Assembly (NCBI RefSeq): GCF_000730425.1
Contig: NZ_CP008896.1
Coordinates: forward strand, 2,170,001-2,234,000
DNA from: Pseudomonas fluorescens
GTDB lineage: Bacteria; Pseudomonadota; Gammaproteobacteria; Pseudomonadales; Pseudomonadaceae
Length of the DNA stretch: 64,000 nucleotides
Reading direction: 5' to 3'
In this document: positions 8,550 to 16,894 of the stretch, in pieces
How positions within the stretch are numbered: the stretch's first letter is position 1
Layout of the letters: every line of letters starts with the position of its first letter
Translations under genes and position numbers: made by a program
The notes under the pieces: model-generated
Told to the model about the DNA's origin: nothing
Seen by the model: only the letters and a program-made list of their open reading frames with translations
The model's database searches: none

Positions 8550-9172
8550 ATGAGCATTTCTATTTCTTTGGCAGACATTGCCACCGCAAAAAAGATGGCC
8601 AAGCAATCAAGGCCATGCTACCTCACCTGACTTACAATCAAAGACTGAATGAGGCTGCAAAGGATTTTTTCAAGCTGCGGAGTTATCACGAACTCGTACA
8701 GTTGCGTGGGGCTACGATTATGTCTCATGTCAAAATATGCGACAGCATAGGAAGCTGCGCCTACTGCGGCTTTACGTTCGCTCCAGACCTTCACGAAGAT
8801 GTATCCCTCCATCAAGAACATCATGATCAGTACGAAGCGGCAGTCACTGCACTCGGTTACAAACCAGACTTGCAAAGAGAGCGAGAACAATTGAAGAGCG
8901 ATGGTTACTCCGCTGCATATAGTGGAAAAACTATCGAAGATCGTGTTGAAGGAGCTCTTGCAGCAATGAAGGGGCAGTTCGACCGTTCACTTGAATACGC
9001 CATTCATGGTGAATATTGGAAGGAACATCCTTCTTTCGGAAGCTTCGTCGCTATGATGAGTAATCACTACTACCATTTTGCCGACGACACAAAGGCCGAG
9101 CTAGCTCGGCGCTTTGGCGTAATTCATGGTGAAATAGGCGAAGAAAGGGCTTACTGGCGGCCACAACGGTAA
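8550..9172 (+). pseudogene. Zinc-finger-like protein, interrupted by -1 frameshift (broken or recoded)
   Basis: Translation from ATG 8550, preceded by GGAAGGAG, gives MSISISLADIATAKK and stops after about 26 codons. A -1 shift at the A AAA AAG run (8588-8594) continues as DGQAIKAMLPHLTYNQ and runs to 9172, giving one coherent protein of about 207 aa. The downstream part has a CAYC...H...HH pattern (CAYCGFTF then LHQEHHDQYEAA) that could bind zinc. A 1-nt loss in a run of seven A residues would explain the break. The heptamer is also the classical dnaX-type slippery site, so programmed frameshifting or transcript slippage is possible. Family not recognised. Confidence 0.6.
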
Positions 9173-9215
9173 GTTATAGGTAGAACCAAATCAAACTACA
9201 GCAATAATAACTTCA

Positions 9216-11399
9216 TCATTCGCCGCCACCTTGAGGAGGCGGCTGTCTTCCTGGTGGATTGATCATTCGACTGATAGAGCCCGTCAGAATCTGGCGGGTA
9301 CTCATCGACAGCCCACCCATGATTCCTTGCATGCTGTTCTCGTACGGGTTCAGGCCTGGCTCAGAAAGGCTAATCATGTTGAGGACACTGCGGGGGAAAC
9401 TTGTGATTAGTTGAGCACTGGTGACGACCACGTTCCATGACAGCAAGATGATGACTATGACCATCAGCAAGCCACCAATCAGGATCCCGCCTAGACTTTC
9501 CAATGGGCGCCCGACTTCAGCCACGCCTGGATCAAACATGCCCCAAAGTCCCATGGCCATCGCCTGGACCATCGCCAGACCGACTGCGCTGATCACGATC
9601 GCTGCTGCCAGACCACCCACGGCCAAAGCAGGATAGAGGAAGATGAAGATGAAGGCGTTATACCCTTTCGCCGACAGCTGGGAGGTGTGCTCTTCGCCTT
9701 TCGGTGCGGCCATACCAGCCGACCAGAGCGTCACTCCGAAAAACGTCGTCGCAACTGCGACGAGCCAGCTAATTGCCCCCATCAGTCCATAGATCGCGAA
9801 AAGCAGAGGCATCACGTAACCGAGCAACCCCCCGGAGATAATCATTACTCCGCCGATTGCTTTTGGCAGCGTCCCATCGGTGATTGAGCTCAAACCTGGA
9901 ATATATTGGGCTATCGTCCCACCCGCAAAAAAGCCAATGCCAGTGCCAACGAGCGAGCGTCCCCAGGCCGCGATGTTGTGGATATTCTGATTCGAGGGCC
10001 CGGTCGTGGACTTGAGGATGTCGAGCGAAAAAACTCTAGCCAGCAGCGACTTTTCAGTACCAGTATTACCAGGTTGAATTTGAGCCAGGGCTTCGTTCTC
10101 GACCAGCTTTGATAAGTCGTCACCTGCCGTCAGCGTAGACAGTGCCGACTTTGGCATCATCTGAGCTGTAGCTCCTTCCGAGTAGCTCGCGGCACGTGAG
10201 AAGTCACTCGCTGCGCGCAGCACAAAAGTGCCACCAAGCATCCAACCCCAATTCTTTACTTCATTAAAATACGCTTCACTGCGAGCAGCCTGGTCGGTAG
10301 CAATTGTGGTGGCGATGGTTTGCTCAACCACTTTTTTGTACCAGTCAGCGGACTGACTAGCCCATGTGATGCTGTCTTCAAAAAACTTCTTCGCGTCCCC
10401 TGCCCCCACAGTCCCGTCTCGGGCCGAAATTGCCTGCTGGACGGCATGCTCAACCAGACCGATCCAGATTTGACGCTGAGCCGAGGCTATACCGGCCTCG
10501 ATAGAGGCAGCATTGTTTTTCTTGACCTGTGCGTACTCATCGCTGCAAGTCATTGAAGACAACCAGCCGGCTTGGCAAAACCACCCCTCGGTTTCCATCT
10601 CCCTTTCGACCGTGCCAGTAACAGCGTCGGGTTCGATCAGTCCCTGGACACCCATGCTGGCAGCTCGGGCCAATTCGTCACTCGGCGGGATTAACGGTAT
10701 CTGCAATGATCGGCCAGCGTTTGCGATATACACATCTGCAGCAGCCGTTTCAGTCGAGCCTGCAGCGGGATATTTACTGCCGTAAACCTGGTTCCATCTG
10801 ATTTTCAGAGCCTCTTCTGCAAGGTCGCGACTCGAAAGTGAGATCATCTGATCGTTAGGATCTCGAAAAATCTTCAGACCGGCGAGTTGAACCGCTGAGA
10901 TTTTCCAGCTGTTTAACATGTCCAAAGCGACTTTCGCGTCAACTTCAACTCGAAATTTCGGATCGCTAAACAGGTTATGGCGATGCATCAGCTCAAAAGC
11001 ATTGTGCTGCATAGTGTCGCCAAATTCTGCCGCAGACTTGGAGATACCTGCGACAAGTGCGTGCCCAGGCGTCAAACTGATCGGAATTCCGCCAGCACTA
11101 GAGACCGGAATAACTGGTGCAATTAAAGACAAGGCGACGATCACCCGCAGCGGGTAGAAAAATGCCTCGTTTCCATCTCTTGCACCGAAAAAGTTACCAT
11201 TGTTTTTGAGTCGAAAAATACCGAGAAACATGGCCCAGGCCGCTAGAGCGCCGAACATCGCAAGGCCAAGTGTTGCGAACGCGGACGCAAAGATTGTCAG
11301 TGGCGTTACGTCTTGGGCAATGAAATCAGTAACTTCTGACGGGTGAAATATCCAACGCCCAAACATCCAGGACAATACCAACTGTGAAAAACTGGTCAT
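9216..11399 (-). CDS. traY: DotA/TraY family conjugal transfer membrane protein
   Basis: 727 aa. The N-terminal region (GRWIFHPSEVTDFIAQDVTPL, then a hydrophobic segment and FFYPLRVIVALSLIAPVIP) is typical of the DotA/TraY family of type IVB secretion and IncI conjugation. It is followed by a long periplasmic domain and a cluster of about five helices in the C-terminal half. The last residues are Pro/Gly-rich. The ATG at 11399 overlaps the stop of the TraX-like gene, and the same TraX-TraY order is known from IncI plasmids. DotA/TraY is an inner-membrane polytopic component needed for transfer. Confidence 0.7.
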   Translation of the reverse strand: MTSFSQLVLSWMFGRWIFHPSEVTDFIAQDVTPLTIFASAFATLGLAMFGALAAWAMFLGIFRLKNNGNFFGARDGNEAFFYPLRVIVALSLIAPVIPVSSAGGIPISLTPGHALVAGISKSAAEFGDTMQHNAFELMHRHNLFSDPKFRVEVDAKVALDMLNSWKISAVQLAGLKIFRDPNDQMISLSSRDLAEEALKIRWNQVYGSKYPAAGSTETAAADVYIANAGRSLQIPLIPPSDELARAASMGVQGLIEPDAVTGTVEREMETEGWFCQAGWLSSMTCSDEYAQVKKNNAASIEAGIASAQRQIWIGLVEHAVQQAISARDGTVGAGDAKKFFEDSITWASQSADWYKKVVEQTIATTIATDQAARSEAYFNEVKNWGWMLGGTFVLRAASDFSRAASYSEGATAQMMPKSALSTLTAGDDLSKLVENEALAQIQPGNTGTEKSLLARVFSLDILKSTTGPSNQNIHNIAAWGRSLVGTGIGFFAGGTIAQYIPGLSSITDGTLPKAIGGVMIISGGLLGYVMPLLFAIYGLMGAISWLVAVATTFFGVTLWSAGMAAPKGEEHTSQLSAKGYNAFIFIFLYPALAVGGLAAAIVISAVGLAMVQAMAMGLWGMFDPGVAEVGRPLESLGGILIGGLLMVIVIILLSWNVVVTSAQLITSFPRSVLNMISLSEPGLNPYENSMQGIMGGLSMSTRQILTGSISRMINPPGRQPPPQGGGE

Positions 11400-11929
11400 C
11401 ACTTAGCCCTCACCCGAACTTGGTAATCAGCCGGCAACGTTTTACCGACGAGCAAACTCGGATTACGGATAACATCCCTCAGAAATTTAATTACTGATGG
11501 AGCGCTTTGCGAATAGGCCATGTTCACACGATATGCATTTTGGAAAAGCATCATGCACACCATGTTCAGAAAGGCCAAATTTGCAAAAATCATCAGACTA
11601 CCCCGGTCCCAATTTGCAACCAGATTACCGAGCACCCCAGCTATGCCGAGAATAAGAATCGCGTTCACGAATAAAAGTGACTTATAGGCACGTCGTAATG
11701 AATCATTAGTAATCATGCAATCTGTGCACATTTTATCCCAGAGCAGGCGATCATCAGTTTCCGCCAGCTCACGATCACCTTTCGCCTGGTCACGAATAGC
11801 CTTGAACCAGCGGTAACCCCCTTTAATAAAGTAGATCGGCAAGCTTACTGAATATTTCAGCTCGCGTGCAGCATTCTTCGTCTGGCTGTAGCCGGTCAAA
11901 TAACCTGCGACTGTTTTGAGCTTACTCAT
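11399..11929 (-). CDS. TraX-like (IncI type) transfer membrane protein
   Basis: 176 aa from ATG 11929. The N-terminal 90 residues are soluble and include a CTDC pair (MCTDCMITND). Two closely spaced transmembrane helices follow (LLFVNAILILGIAGVLGNLV and MIFANLAFLNMVCMMLFQ), then a short basic end. Size, topology and adjacency to the DotA/TraY gene match IncI TraX rather than the unrelated F-type TraX. It overlaps both the preceding small gene (8 nt) and the following gene (1 nt), so translation is probably coupled. Confidence 0.55.
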   Translation of the reverse strand: MSKLKTVAGYLTGYSQTKNAARELKYSVSLPIYFIKGGYRWFKAIRDQAKGDRELAETDDRLLWDKMCTDCMITNDSLRRAYKSLLFVNAILILGIAGVLGNLVANWDRGSLMIFANLAFLNMVCMMLFQNAYRVNMAYSQSAPSVIKFLRDVIRNPSLLVGKTLPADYQVRVRAK

Positions 11930-12107
11930 GATCAGTCTCACTGGTATAAACTGGTGGAACTGGAACCGGCGGAACCTGTATGGCAGCGAATGTATTTGGG
12001 TGAGGCATTGGTGTCGCTTCACGCCCTGGAACAACAAGGCCAAAGTAAATAATAAAACCAATCCCAATCGCCCGTGGAATCTTTACTGAGGCCTCTTTAA
12101 GCAGCAT
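11922..12107 (-). CDS. Small single-helix membrane protein
   Basis: 61 aa if started at ATG 12107, which has AGGAG seven bases upstream; an in-frame ATG at 12122 overlaps that ribosome-binding site and is less likely. One transmembrane helix (AIGIGFIIYFGLVVPG) is followed by a Pro/Val-rich tail (VPPVPVPPV). It overlaps the genes on both sides, so it belongs to the same transfer operon. No family recognised. Confidence 0.5.
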   Translation of the reverse strand: MLLKEASVKIPRAIGIGFIIYFGLVVPGREATPMPHPNTFAAIQVPPVPVPPVYTSETDHE

Positions 12108-12264
12108 TTCTAATCTCCTCATCTAAGATTATTTCTACAGTCCCAGCCAGTGCTGCTATTACGTGAGCGTCGTGCTCACAGATTTCAGGTAATTCGCACG
12201 CCTTGACTTGAATCTCACGGAGAGCAGCCAAAGCGCGGTTAAGTTTATCCGTTGTAATGCTCAT
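12097..12264 (-). CDS. Small leader protein of the traX-traY operon
   Basis: 55 aa, beginning MSITTDKLNRALAALREIQ and ending EIRNAA, with AGGAAAG ahead of ATG 12264. It contains a CELPEICEHDAH segment with two Cys and two His. Its 3' end overlaps the next gene by 11 nt, which supports a translated operon. Function unknown. Confidence 0.5.
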   Translation of the reverse strand: MSITTDKLNRALAALREIQVKACELPEICEHDAHVIAALAGTVEIILDEEIRNAA

Positions 12265-12458
12265 ACTCTTTCCTTTCGAATTTCTAATGCTAAATCTTAA
12301 TAGCCGGCACCAAAACCTTCCAATTGCATATTTCTAATCAGGTAAATATTTTTGCAATTCTGTCAGCATATAATAATCAAACACGAGGAAGAATTTAGCG
12401 CCCACAACTCTCAAACCAATAGCTATAAACTATGGCTTGACTATTAATATCCCACCCA

Positions 12459-12489
12459 CAAAAAAACCCCTCATTGAGGGGTTTTTTTG
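12459..12489. terminator. Bidirectional terminator
   Basis: A run of A, then CCCCTCA-T-TGAGGGG, then seven T. It separates the promoter region of the TraX/TraY operon from the 3' end of the lipoprotein operon, which stops at 12500. The 190 nt between 12265 and 12458 are AT-rich and otherwise hold only presumed promoter sequence. Confidence 0.8.
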
Positions 12490-12499
12490 CGAAGCTTGA

Positions 12500-12925
12500 T
12501 CAGTACCGGCGAAGTATTCCGGTCATCTCGTTATAGAACTCCTGGGGATGCTCACCATGGGTCTCGATATCCTTCTCAGCTACATATGCCCGCCAAGTGC
12601 CATTCTCAAAGACAAACTTAAATCCATCAGTGCTTGCTGTTCGGCGATTGACGCCACCGTAGTTGTCAATGGGACGGACTTTTTCGACGCCATCGACGAC
12701 CAGGGATAAATAGCCGGTGTCTGGATTGCTTTTCTCATTCCAGAAGGTCAGTACGATTTTTTTTGCCTTGGGTGTGCCGAGTGCATCCTCCAGATATTGA
12801 GAGGCTTTCGCACTGTAAACTGCGTCAGTAGTCGCAGCTTTCGGCATGACCTGATTCAACTTCTGTTCGCCACACCCAACCAGGGCGACCAGAGTCAGCA
12901 CTAGTATGGCGATTTTGATTTTCAT
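12500..12925 (-). CDS. Lipoprotein of the transfer region
   Basis: 141 aa with a clear lipoprotein signal (MKIKIAILVLTLVALVGCGE, lipobox LVGC). The mature part is a small mixed domain (KIVLTFWNEKSNPDTGYLSL). GAGGA lies at ribosome-binding distance before ATG 12925. It is the last gene of a leftward series with a membrane protein, a small soluble protein and an OmpA-type lipoprotein, so an envelope role in the transfer machinery or surface is plausible. Family not recognised. Confidence 0.6.
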   Translation of the reverse strand: MKIKIAILVLTLVALVGCGEQKLNQVMPKAATTDAVYSAKASQYLEDALGTPKAKKIVLTFWNEKSNPDTGYLSLVVDGVEKVRPIDNYGGVNRRTASTDGFKFVFENGTWRAYVAEKDIETHGEHPQEFYNEMTGILRRY

Positions 12926-12987
12926 GATTTCAGTCCTCTTTACTTCGCAATTTTCAACCGGATCGCATGATTTGTGTATCAGCGGGC

Positions 12988-13320
12988 TCATAGCTCGATC
13001 AGCTGAGGAGTGAGCAAGGCCAAGTAAGCGGCTGCAGTCACGTACAGCAGGCCGAGGACAGCAGATCCAGATATCGTTAGACCGGTGTGAGCGGCGTACG
13101 TCAGGCCGGCGATCGCAAACGCCCAGGTCATCGCTGCAGCGCCGCAACCGAACACCAGAGCAAACATCACGAGAGCAGCGAGCCAGCGGAAATCAGAGAT
13201 CGAAACATAACGACCAAAGTCGACACAGGCCTCCAGGCCGGCAACCAGAAAGCGCACTGGAATGCGAGCGATCCGGCGAGCGGTCGTGAATCCGGGCCAG
13301 AAAATACTAAGTGCGTTCAT
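12988..13320 (-). CDS. Polytopic small membrane protein
   Basis: 110 aa with a short amphipathic start and two to three hydrophobic helices (WLAALVMFALVFGCGAAAM, FAIAGLTYAA, AVLGLLYVTAAAYLALLT). ATG 13320 overlaps the end of the preceding gene by 14 nt. It may be a small inner-membrane component of the transfer system. Function not recognised. Confidence 0.5.
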   Translation of the reverse strand: MNALSIFWPGFTTARRIARIPVRFLVAGLEACVDFGRYVSISDFRWLAALVMFALVFGCGAAAMTWAFAIAGLTYAAHTGLTISGSAVLGLLYVTAAAYLALLTPQLIEL

Positions 13321-13606
13321 CGTTTATCTCCCGCACCAGGTCCTGCTGCGCTTCGCGCCAGGCCTGGATGATCTGTTTAACCTCAATAGAGCCGTGATGT
13401 AGTTTTTCGCGTGTACCTGGAGCAAGCCGGATCCTCGTGCTGGAACCAATCTCGGCATATACGCCAATTTTGATCTTCAGTTCCTCAAGCTCCATCAGGT
13501 CAACAGCACCGGACTCAACCATCAGTGCGACCGCTTCCAGGTGCTCGCCCTGCATCAGGAGCAGGGCGACATCCAGGCTTGGCGGTGAAGCCAGGCGCAG
13601 GCTCAT
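13307..13606 (-). CDS. Hypothetical protein in the lipoprotein operon
   Basis: 99 aa, soluble, helical (LEAVALMVESGAVDLMELEELKIK). Its start overlaps the stop of the OmpA-type gene (TAATG) and its end overlaps the next gene, so coupling is likely. No domain recognised. Confidence 0.5.
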   Translation of the reverse strand: MSLRLASPPSLDVALLLMQGEHLEAVALMVESGAVDLMELEELKIKIGVYAEIGSSTRIRLAPGTREKLHHGSIEVKQIIQAWREAQQDLVREINDERT

Positions 13607-14289
13607 TACTGAGCCTTATCCATGGCCACGGGCTGGATCGGTGCCTTCAGGCGGATCTCGACCCGGCGGTTTTGTGCCCTGCCCTCCTCCGTGCCGTTGT
13701 TTGCGATCGGCTGGGACGGGCCAGCACCGTAGATCTGGATGCGAGTTTTATCGATGCCTTGGGCGATTAGGTGTTTGCCGACGCTGATAGCGCGCTTCTG
13801 GCTCAGCTCAATGTTGTTGGAGTTGCTACCAATGCTATCGGTGTGGCCAGTCACCTCAATGTTGTTTTCTCCGTACTGCTTGAAGGAACCAGACAGCTTG
13901 TCCAGGTTAAATTGGGCAGCAGGAGACAGTTCGGTCGAGCCATTAGCGAACGTGATCGCACCAGGCATCACCAGCTTGATGTCATCGCCTTGGCGCTGTA
14001 CGTCGATGCCAGTGCCGGCAGTTGCCTTGCGCAATTCGGCTTCCTGGCGATCCGCATAGACGCCGTAACCCGCGCCGGCCAGACCGCCGATACCGGCACC
14101 GATAAGTGCGCCCTTGCCGTGGTTGCCTTTATTGATCAGTGCGCCTGCAGCGGCGCCGGCGATGGTGCCGATACTCCCCCAGGTCAAGGTCTGGTTGCGC
14201 GAGCCGTCTTTGTCAGTCGGGGCGAGGTTGGCGCAGCCGGCCAGGGAGAGGATGCTGATGATGAGCGATGCGGAGATGATCTTTTTCAT
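13606..14289 (-). CDS. OmpA-family outer-membrane lipoprotein with glycine zipper
   Basis: 227 aa. Lipoprotein signal MKKIISASLIISILSLAGCA, then a glycine-zipper segment (IAGAAAGALI, GALIGAGIGGLAGAGYG, residues about 45-80), then an OmpA-like peptidoglycan-binding domain (residues about 95-215) with the hallmark VTGHTDSIGSNSNNIELSQKR and AQNRRVEI motifs. The architecture matches YiaD-type proteins and also the outer-membrane lipoproteins of some conjugation systems, which anchor the channel to the wall. It heads a leftward operon of four genes and is preceded by a leader element also found upstream of the gene at 14517-15239. Confidence 0.75.
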   Translation of the reverse strand: MKKIISASLIISILSLAGCANLAPTDKDGSRNQTLTWGSIGTIAGAAAGALINKGNHGKGALIGAGIGGLAGAGYGVYADRQEAELRKATAGTGIDVQRQGDDIKLVMPGAITFANGSTELSPAAQFNLDKLSGSFKQYGENNIEVTGHTDSIGSNSNNIELSQKRAISVGKHLIAQGIDKTRIQIYGAGPSQPIANNGTEEGRAQNRRVEIRLKAPIQPVAMDKAQ

Positions 14290-14397
14290 TGTCGAGTCCT
14301 TTACTGCGACGGGTTGATTGGGTTTGCACGCAATGGCATGCGAAGCCGCGGGAGCGGCAGATCAACTGGTGTCACAGCGAAGACCCGACTGGGCGTT

Positions 14398-14455
14398 TCT
14401 TTTTATTGCCTCCCCTCCCCTGTCGCTGATCCGAGGAAGTTCAGTGCGCAGCTTA
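14398..14455 (-). repeat. Conserved leader element, copy 1
   Basis: About 57 nt lying some 110 nt upstream of the OmpA-type gene. It can be aligned with 15349-15406 upstream of another leftward gene, sharing blocks such as ATTGCCT, CCTCCCCT, CGCTG and GTGC-CAG (about three quarters identical). Probably a shared promoter or operator. Confidence 0.6.
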
Positions 14456-14516
14456 TATCTACACCGTACTACTTAAAACTCCAGCCGAGTTGCTGCCCGA
14501 CTGGATTAGTCTAACT

Positions 14517-15239
14517 TTAGGGCTGTGGAGGCTCGTAGTCGCGGTACTCACCGCGCCACTCAGCGGCTTCGTCCTGGTCAATCCGACCTTGGCTCAACAG
14601 AGCGAGAATATGGATTTCGGTCAACGAACAAGCTGACCGGCTATGGAAAGTGCGGAGCGCGTTGTCCAACAGAAAGTCACGGACATCCACGTCTAATAGA
14701 GCGCCCTCGTGCTTAGCGCCCTCCTCAAGCTCTATGGTGGCCTCATCCAAGGTTTTGTCGGCTGACCAGTAATCGGTCAAGCTGCATTGGCCCAAGCTAT
14801 CAGCATCCCAGATCTGGGCATGAGTATATTCGTCGTCCCCATCTAACTCGACCCGGATCAGGGCTTCCAGCTCTTCTTCAGCAACTTTGGCGTCATCACT
14901 CAGCTTGCCGACCCTGTTATTGTCGTCCCAAACATCTTCGGCGCCGCCCACAATACGGGTGGCCAGTACTTGGAACTCGGCACTGCGTAGAAATGCTGCG
15001 ATGGCCGAGCCACGCACATCGCTGGGAACTCTATAGCGGCGCACCAGGCCATGCCAGACGCTGAACGGGACTCCGTTACCGACCTCGCCATTGACATCCG
15101 CCTTAATCTCGCCGCTGCAGATGTCAATGGCAATGTAGGCAGGCTGCGGTTGCAATTGACGATCGTACTTTTGGTACAACGGTGCAATCGAGTCTGCAAT
15201 GTCTTGTAAATCGTTGAGGATAACAATCACATCTTTCAT
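14517..15239 (-). CDS. Acidic hypothetical protein
   Basis: 240 aa from ATG 15239 (GGAG upstream), strongly acidic throughout the second half (EEELEALIRVELDGDDEYTHAQIWDAD). The N-terminal part contains a YIAIDICSGEIKADVNGEVGN strand pattern. It has no membrane segment. The acidic surface would fit a DNA-mimic or antirestriction protein, as ICEs often carry, but this is only a guess. It shares its leader element with the OmpA-type operon, so both may answer to the same regulator. A longer reading from 15347 lacks a ribosome-binding site. Confidence 0.5.
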   Translation of the reverse strand: MKDVIVILNDLQDIADSIAPLYQKYDRQLQPQPAYIAIDICSGEIKADVNGEVGNGVPFSVWHGLVRRYRVPSDVRGSAIAAFLRSAEFQVLATRIVGGAEDVWDDNNRVGKLSDDAKVAEEELEALIRVELDGDDEYTHAQIWDADSLGQCSLTDYWSADKTLDEATIELEEGAKHEGALLDVDVRDFLLDNALRTFHSRSACSLTEIHILALLSQGRIDQDEAAEWRGEYRDYEPPQP

Positions 15240-15348
15240 GTCGGAGCTCCGTAACTCTGTTAATCGAATGATTGAAACGAGAACATTCGAAGGGTGCCAG
15301 AAACAACTGGGACACATATGAGTAACAGCGGCCATCCGACAGGACATT

Positions 15349-15406
15349 TTTAATTATTGCCTAACCTCCCCTACCGCTGTTCGGGGGAAGCTCGGTGCAC
15401 AGTCAT
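15349..15406 (-). repeat. Conserved leader element, copy 2
   Basis: Partner of the element at 14398-14455, likewise about 110 nt upstream of a leftward start codon. The two copies keep the same blocks and the same distance to the gene, which argues for function and not for a chance duplication. Confidence 0.6.
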
Positions 15407-15553
15407 TAACTACAAAGCACTTCTTGAAGACAATTATCCCCCAGCACAACTACATATACAAGCACTTCACTCACGAGCACTCATGATAAATATATATCAC
15501 AAGCGTAGAACTCATATATAATCAACACTAGCAAATAGCCTTGCAGGCCAACA

Positions 15554-16288
15554 ATGAAAAATTTCGAAAGAGACAACTCACTTGATCTAATTAAGTGGAT
15601 CGCACTATTTACGATGATCATCGATCACGCCTGGTTCGTGCTACCAAATGAAGTCCACGAAAATCTGTACTGGATGCGAATTATCGGTCGGTTTGCATAC
15701 CCTTTATTCTGCCTGGCGATTGCGGTAAATGTTGTCCGGCAGCCGGTCGGATATCCGAGCGAGTGGAAATACCTGGGTGGGATATTTCTGTTCGCAATGC
15801 TGAGTCAATGGCCTTATTCGAGATTTTTCGACAATGGAAATTTAAACATTTTTTTCACTCTCGCACTCGGCTTGTGTATAGCCCAAGCTGCACATCATAG
15901 ATCGCCAAGGCTAATTGCAGGCGGGTTACTCGCATTTGCGCTGTCGATAGCTTACAGACCGGTGCTTGGATATGGTGTGACAGGGGGGCTACTGCCTGTT
16001 GCCTTAATGTTTGCGCTCAAGGCGCAGGGGCTTGAGTCCAGGATCGCGAGCTGGTCAATAGCAGCACTCTTAGCCGTGTTAGCAAACGGCGGCCTACAAA
16101 TACTGCTGCTATCTGATCAGCTGCTCAGCGATCAGATTGTGATTGGAGTTGCTGCTATTGCACCGCCGTTCGGCCTGTTACTCCTGCAGGTCCGTGTGCG
16201 CCCGCTACGGAAAGTCGGTAGCTGGCTATACCCCCTCTATCCAATCCACCTGATGATACTCAAATCACTGTCGATAGCCTGGACCTGA
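15554..16288 (+). CDS. TraX-family (F-type) pilin acetylase-like membrane protein
   Basis: 244 aa with about eight hydrophobic helices. It starts with SLDLIKWIALFTMIIDH, contains RIIGRFAYPLFCLAIA, and ends with the LYPLYPIHLMIL segment typical of the TraX acyltransferase-3-like family. In F plasmids this protein N-acetylates the pilin in the inner membrane. It is transcribed rightwards, alone, after a 200-nt AT-rich region. The presence of an F-type TraX in an element that otherwise shows I-type genes suggests an accessory role on a pilin or another substrate. Confidence 0.75.
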   Translation: MKNFERDNSLDLIKWIALFTMIIDHAWFVLPNEVHENLYWMRIIGRFAYPLFCLAIAVNVVRQPVGYPSEWKYLGGIFLFAMLSQWPYSRFFDNGNLNIFFTLALGLCIAQAAHHRSPRLIAGGLLAFALSIAYRPVLGYGVTGGLLPVALMFALKAQGLESRIASWSIAALLAVLANGGLQILLLSDQLLSDQIVIGVAAIAPPFGLLLLQVRVRPLRKVGSWLYPLYPIHLMILKSLSIAWT

Positions 16289-16391
16289 TGCGCCCTTACG
16301 ATCTACGGGAAGAAGAGTAAATGCTGTACATTTCCAACTATTACGACATCGCCCGGCAAGGCAGGGCGGGGCTTCCAAGGAGAGATTTGCC

Positions 16392-16796
16392 GTGAGTCAA
16401 GGCGAGACCTGGACATGTGGAGATTGCGGTGAGCCGTGCATGCCAATCCGCGTCGGCGAGAAAAAAGCTCCGTGTAGTCGCTGCGGGAGCTTTGCGAAGC
16501 ATATCCACCTAGTGTTCGTCGACGAGGCTAACCTGACGGTGACAGACTTTTTAGACGTTCAATCCAAAAATGTGAACGTGACGGGCAAGCGGAAAATCCG
16601 ACGACACCTTCAGACGGGAAGCCAATGGAGCGTTTCCCGGGAAAAGTTTGTTGAAAAGGTGCGAGATATCGATCGAGATGCTGATACTTACTACGAGCGC
16701 GTCTTAGATCCCGAGACCGGGGAGGTGCTTAGGCACTGCGAAGAGCCGTTAAGCGAACATTTCGGACGTGGGTCGGCGAAGCCCCGATCGGAGTAG
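16392..16796 (+). CDS. Zinc-ribbon protein
   Basis: 134 aa from a GTG start, supported by AAGGAGAG 8-9 nt upstream. Two CxxC knuckles (CGDCGEPC and CSRCGS, residues 9-31) make a zinc ribbon. The rest is basic and helical. It is 98 nt upstream of a PLD-like gene on the same strand and may form a two-gene module with it. Function not recognised. Confidence 0.5.
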   Translation: MSQGETWTCGDCGEPCMPIRVGEKKAPCSRCGSFAKHIHLVFVDEANLTVTDFLDVQSKNVNVTGKRKIRRHLQTGSQWSVSREKFVEKVRDIDRDADTYYERVLDPETGEVLRHCEEPLSEHFGRGSAKPRSE

Positions 16797-16894
16797 CATC
16801 GCGAACGACGAAACGATCGAGCGTTCGTGCGTTCTCCGCACCAAGGCTTGTTAAGAAACTGAAACTTCGAAGCCAATAAAAAAAGGAAGGGACT

